Source: an uncultured Desulfuromonadales bacterium | GTDB lineage: Bacteria > Desulfobacterota > Desulfuromonadia > Desulfuromonadales > Geopsychrobacteraceae | Direction: 5' to 3' | NCBI GenBank assembly: GCA_947259685.1 | Contig: CAMYNC010000072.1 | Location: 1-27,282, forward strand | DNA: 27,282 nt | Shown: one piece after another, positions 24,414-27,282 of the stretch | Position numbering within the stretch: position 1 is the first letter of the stretch | Layout: each line of letters opens with the position of its first letter | Position numbers and translations under genes: made by a program | Notes under the pieces: generated by a model | Databases searched by the model: none | Seen by the model: the letters and a program-made list of their open reading frames with translations, nothing else | What the model was told of the DNA's origin: nothing

Positions 24414-25682
24414 TCAGAGGTATTGACGCATAAACTCCAGGTGGAAATGGTTGTACCGGTAAGGCAGCGGCTCGTCTCGATTCAAACCTGGCCTGACCAG
24501 TTTGTACCTGTGGTTCTCCAGTAGATTGGCCAGGACCCCCTTGGCGATAAACAAGGCCAGATCTTTCCCGGCGCAGACCTGTTTGCCGTTGCTGAGATGA
24601 TTGAAACGGTAGTCAGCACGCTGCTCCTGCCAGATCTCAGGAGCAAACTTGTCGGCAACGGACAACTTGTCTTGATCGCGATGATTGAAACTGTTGAGAA
24701 TAATGATCTGGGTTCCCGCCGGGATCTGTTCTCCGCCTAACTCTGTTGCCTGGACGGTCTCCCGCACCAGCATCGGGGTGGTCGGCCAGAGGCGCATCGC
24801 TTCCTGCACGCAGCCTTCTAAAAAGTTCAGCTGGTTAATACCTGTCGGTGAGGAAAGATCGACAGCCTGCATCTCCTGGCGCAACTGTTTTTCCCTGTCC
24901 GGATGGGCGGCGATCAGCGCCAGGGCTCGGGCGCAATTGATGGCCAGGGTGTCCGCCATGGCAAAAATCCAGTGTGGCACCTGATTCTCCACCTCGGTAT
25001 TTGCTGTCGACGGAACCTGAGTGCAGCGTTCGGCCAGGCTGCCGTTGCGGGCCTGTTTGAGTTGGTCGTGGAGGCGGCGATAAAAGGCGTCGAACTTACG
25101 CGATTTTTTCAACAGGAAGCCGCGGTTGGCGGTGCGCATCAAATCCTGCAGCTCATCGGTCAGGCTGGTGTCGGTGGTCCCCTGGCCGAAAATAATCTGC
25201 AGGGTCAGCCTTTGAAAGAGCAGGGCGAAATCGTCCCAGACCAAGGCTTTGGCCGGTTGCAGTTGCAGGCGCTTAACTTCCTGCCTGATCAGGTCCAGAA
25301 AGTGTTCACCGTTTGGGTGGAGACTCTGTCCAGAAGCCAGAACCGCCTCATTGAAGGTACGCCGTTCGCGCCAGTCCGCTCCGCGCGAGATGGTCAGCGC
25401 ATTCGGCTGAAAGTAGGACATCCCCTGGCGTTTGATTTTCGGCTCGGCGAAGAGCTCGGGCGAGTTGTCGAGCACAGTTCTGATCCCTGCAAGATCAAGG
25501 ACCAGCAGCGATTTTTTCCCCATCAATTTCAGGTAGAGATAGTCGCTCTGGTATTTTTTAAACCCGAACCAGAACGGGTTGGGGGTGAACAGACCACCGG
25601 TATAATTGGGGAGGACCTGACTCAGGCTGTAAGATAAGCCCTCCGTCGTCGACAGAGTCGGAATTCTCGCTGGATTGGCCAT
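24414..25682 (-). CDS. Cytochrome P450 with atypical haem-binding loop
   Basis: From ATG 25682 this P450 has 422 residues; an ATG at 25703 overlapping the upstream stop would add 7. The ExxR motif is E294-A-M-R297, and the I-helix sequence A241-M-A-D-T245 keeps the Asp-Thr but loses the Gly of AGxDT. The haem ligand is C370 in NGKQVCAGKD. The usual Phe (C-7) and Arg (C-2) of FxxGxRxCxG are Leu and Gln here. The NGKQxCAGKD style recalls CYP74 hydroperoxide lyases and allene oxide synthases, which need no O2 or reductase. No ferredoxin or reductase gene is nearby. It follows the COX-like gene directly, echoing the fungal Ppo fusion of peroxidase and P450. Confidence 0.88.
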   Translation of the reverse strand: MANPARIPTLSTTEGLSYSLSQVLPNYTGGLFTPNPFWFGFKKYQSDYLYLKLMGKKSLLVLDLAGIRTVLDNSPELFAEPKIKRQGMSYFQPNALTISRGADWRERRTFNEAVLASGQSLHPNGEHFLDLIRQEVKRLQLQPAKALVWDDFALLFQRLTLQIIFGQGTTDTSLTDELQDLMRTANRGFLLKKSRKFDAFYRRLHDQLKQARNGSLAERCTQVPSTANTEVENQVPHWIFAMADTLAINCARALALIAAHPDREKQLRQEMQAVDLSSPTGINQLNFLEGCVQEAMRLWPTTPMLVRETVQATELGGEQIPAGTQIIILNSFNHRDQDKLSVADKFAPEIWQEQRADYRFNHLSNGKQVCAGKDLALFIAKGVLANLLENHRYKLVRPGLNRDEPLPYRYNHFHLEFMRQYL

Positions 25683-25695
25683 GATGGTCTCTGTT

Positions 25696-27282
25696 CTATT
25701 CATTGAATGCCGGGTCCGATTTTGCGCTGGGAAGCGGTTTCCATTCCAGGGAATAATAACTGCCGCGATCTCGGGCCCAGGGGTCAAAGACGTTCACCAC
25801 CGGGTCGAGCTGATCGGCAAGTTCAGGCGTCGTGCGCAGCAGGACCCGTTTCAACGGTGAGACCTCCTGCTTGTGACCGTTCGGCTCGCCCTTTTCATAC
25901 TGCTTTTCTCCTGGGCCATTGTTATTCACCCAATCAACGCCGAATTGACTGTAAAACTCTGGCCGGAAGCTGGAGGTGAAAAAGCGGTCGCTGAACAGCC
26001 GGCGCGAGGCGTTGAGGATAAACACCACGAATTGGGTTTCGGATATGGCGAAGCCGTGCGGCCGGGTAAATTCGGCCAGCCAGCCAACGACCGTGTCGAT
26101 ATCCTCGACGTTGTCGACCATCGATCCGTCGGCATGACCGAGGCAGTCGTTGATTGCCGAGCCGTCTTCATTCACCTGCGAATTGGTAATAACTTTAGAG
26201 GCATCGCAGCGATGCTGGCCATAGACTTCACGCAGGGTCTGCACCAGCTGTTGTTGCTCTTTGCGGGCAGGGGAGTCCTCCGGCAACCGCTGATCGATGA
26301 AATCGTCAAAGCTGGTGAGCTGTTTCAAGCCATACTGGCGACGGAATTCGTTGAATCTCGGGACCCCGCGTTCGCGGTCACGAATCAGGTCAAGGGCGGC
26401 CACGTCAATTTTTTTGGTAGGGCTTTTGAGCCGCGGCATTTCCAGGTTCTGTAAAAACTGAGCATGATTCTGCAGGGTCAGCAGTCCTAACCGCTGGCGA
26501 CCCATGCTAAGGGCCCAGTTGGCCAGACCTTTTTCGCGCATCGCTTCGGTGGCTTTGCCACGGAAGGTTGTCACTACCGGAATCTTGCTGCGGATCTGGT
26601 TCGGGTCATTCTGCCACTCTCGGTATTCAAGCAGATCTGGAACCAGCGGATGCAAGCGGTAGACGGTCGTGAATTCTTCCGGGAAGTTAAAGGGGGAGCC
26701 GAAATGGTTGACCCCGCCGTTGATATGCTCAGGATTGGTAAGGCTCCAGATGTCCTTCTTTTTCGGTTTAATTTTGGCAAATATGGAGTCGTCCTCATAG
26801 ACTCGACTGCCAAGGCCGAATATCCCTGGCCCTGAGGCAAACACCGAATACCATTGGGTGGCGCGTTTAACATCTTCGGTTTTTCCGTAATTATTCACCA
26901 CGATCCGTTCCAACGCTTTGGCGACCAGCGAATCCTCTCCGAACAGGCCGCCCCAGTTGGAGTTCATCCCGCGAAAGAGCGGTTCGTTGTACAGCAGTTG
27001 GGTGGTCCATTCGATGGTGTGGATCTTGGCAATCCCGGCTGAAACTACCAGCCTGGCGATTTCAAAGAGCTCATCTGCACTGACATCCTGATAGCTGATC
27101 GCCTGGTCGGCTCTGTCCGGATGGCGAAGCCCTGAATCGGCCTCGGGGGTCTTCGCGGCCTGGGCCCTGAACGCATCGACAAAGGCATTGTGCTCGCGGG
27201 AGAACAGATTTTGATAAAAGGCGTCCCCGACTGTCCAGTTATCCGGAAAACCAGTTGCTGCCTGTCCAGCCCATGCCGGATT
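25696..27282 (-). CDS. Animal haem peroxidase-family dioxygenase (COX/DOX-like), N-terminus outside window
   Basis: The frame is open from 27282 to the stop at 25696, so the first part of the protein is missing and at least 529 residues are present. The ATG at 26967 is internal. Visible hallmarks of the animal haem peroxidase superfamily are SREHNAF, the helix ELFEIARLVVSAGIAKIHTIEW, and the proximal His motif TTVYRLHPLVPD. In that motif a Tyr lies three residues before the His (codons near 26661 and 26652), as in Tyr385/His388 of cyclooxygenase and in alpha-dioxygenases and fungal Ppo proteins. This suggests fatty-acid dioxygenation by a tyrosyl radical. It is the first visible gene of the operon and overlaps or abuts the P450. 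Confidence 0.88.
   Translation of the reverse strand, partial: NPAWAGQAATGFPDNWTVGDAFYQNLFSREHNAFVDAFRAQAAKTPEADSGLRHPDRADQAISYQDVSADELFEIARLVVSAGIAKIHTIEWTTQLLYNEPLFRGMNSNWGGLFGEDSLVAKALERIVVNNYGKTEDVKRATQWYSVFASGPGIFGLGSRVYEDDSIFAKIKPKKKDIWSLTNPEHINGGVNHFGSPFNFPEEFTTVYRLHPLVPDLLEYREWQNDPNQIRSKIPVVTTFRGKATEAMREKGLANWALSMGRQRLGLLTLQNHAQFLQNLEMPRLKSPTKKIDVAALDLIRDRERGVPRFNEFRRQYGLKQLTSFDDFIDQRLPEDSPARKEQQQLVQTLREVYGQHRCDASKVITNSQVNEDGSAINDCLGHADGSMVDNVEDIDTVVGWLAEFTRPHGFAISETQFVVFILNASRRLFSDRFFTSSFRPEFYSQFGVDWVNNNGPGEKQYEKGEPNGHKQEVSPLKRVLLRTTPELADQLDPVVNVFDPWARDRGSYYSLEWKPLPSAKSDPAFNE

Noticed and set aside
25873..26454. Plus-strand frame of 193 codons opposite the COX-like gene
   Set aside because: It is antisense to the haem peroxidase, which carries family motifs throughout.

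Overview
This window looks like chromosomal DNA of a Gram-negative, probably deltaproteobacterial (Desulfuromonas/Geobacter-type) bacterium. That placement is inferred from an outer-membrane-type protein, two sigma-54-like promoters, strong Shine-Dalgarno sites, a molybdenum-storage-type protein, and a mycofactocin locus whose gene order differs from the actinobacterial one. No tRNA, rRNA or CRISPR array was seen.

Layout. (1) Positions 1-2500 are a mobile-element graveyard: the 5' part of a group II intron, a degenerate ribbon-helix-helix antitoxin, a MipA/OmpV-like outer-membrane protein, a short direct repeat and the 3' remnant of an IS91-type transposase. (2) Positions 2504-4621 hold a small winged-helix protein and a PNPOx-like flavoprotein, divergent from a MocR/PdxR-type regulator. 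(3) Positions 5119-12751 hold a mycofactocin locus. mftD lies apart on the minus strand, a NUDIX gene follows, and then mftA-mftB-mftC-mftF run on the plus strand. The plus-strand operon continues into a second radical SAM/SPASM protein, a TiaS-like protein and a Cys-rich small protein, and ends at a strong hairpin. Both mftA and mftD have a GG-N10-GC sigma-54-type promoter and share an upstream half-site. mftE and mftR are not in the window. (4) Positions 12824-17361 hold mostly housekeeping-type genes: a zinc-ribbon protein, a MoSto-like amino-acid-kinase-fold protein with a small partner, an EamA transporter, a methyltransferase and a FabH-type ketoacyl-ACP synthase III. (5) Positions 17628-27282 hold a patatin-like lipase facing a tight minus-strand operon. 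The operon runs animal haem peroxidase (COX/DOX-like, cut by the window edge), cytochrome P450 with an atypical haem loop, two uncharacterised proteins, DyP-type peroxidase, catalase-related haem protein, and an epoxide-hydrolase-like alpha/beta hydrolase.

Region 5 is the most exciting part. Four different haem enzyme families plus a lipase and an epoxide-hydrolase-like enzyme are packed together. The peroxidase keeps the Tyr-x-x-His arrangement of cyclooxygenases and fatty-acid dioxygenases, while the P450 and the catalase-like protein have lost the residues of a normal monooxygenase and a normal catalase. I infer a bacterial oxylipin (oxidised fatty acid) pathway: lipid release, dioxygenation, hydroperoxide rearrangement, then epoxide hydrolysis or peroxide clean-up. 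Region 3 is a second notable system: a sigma-54-controlled mycofactocin operon with three extra genes that may extend the redox-cofactor pathway.
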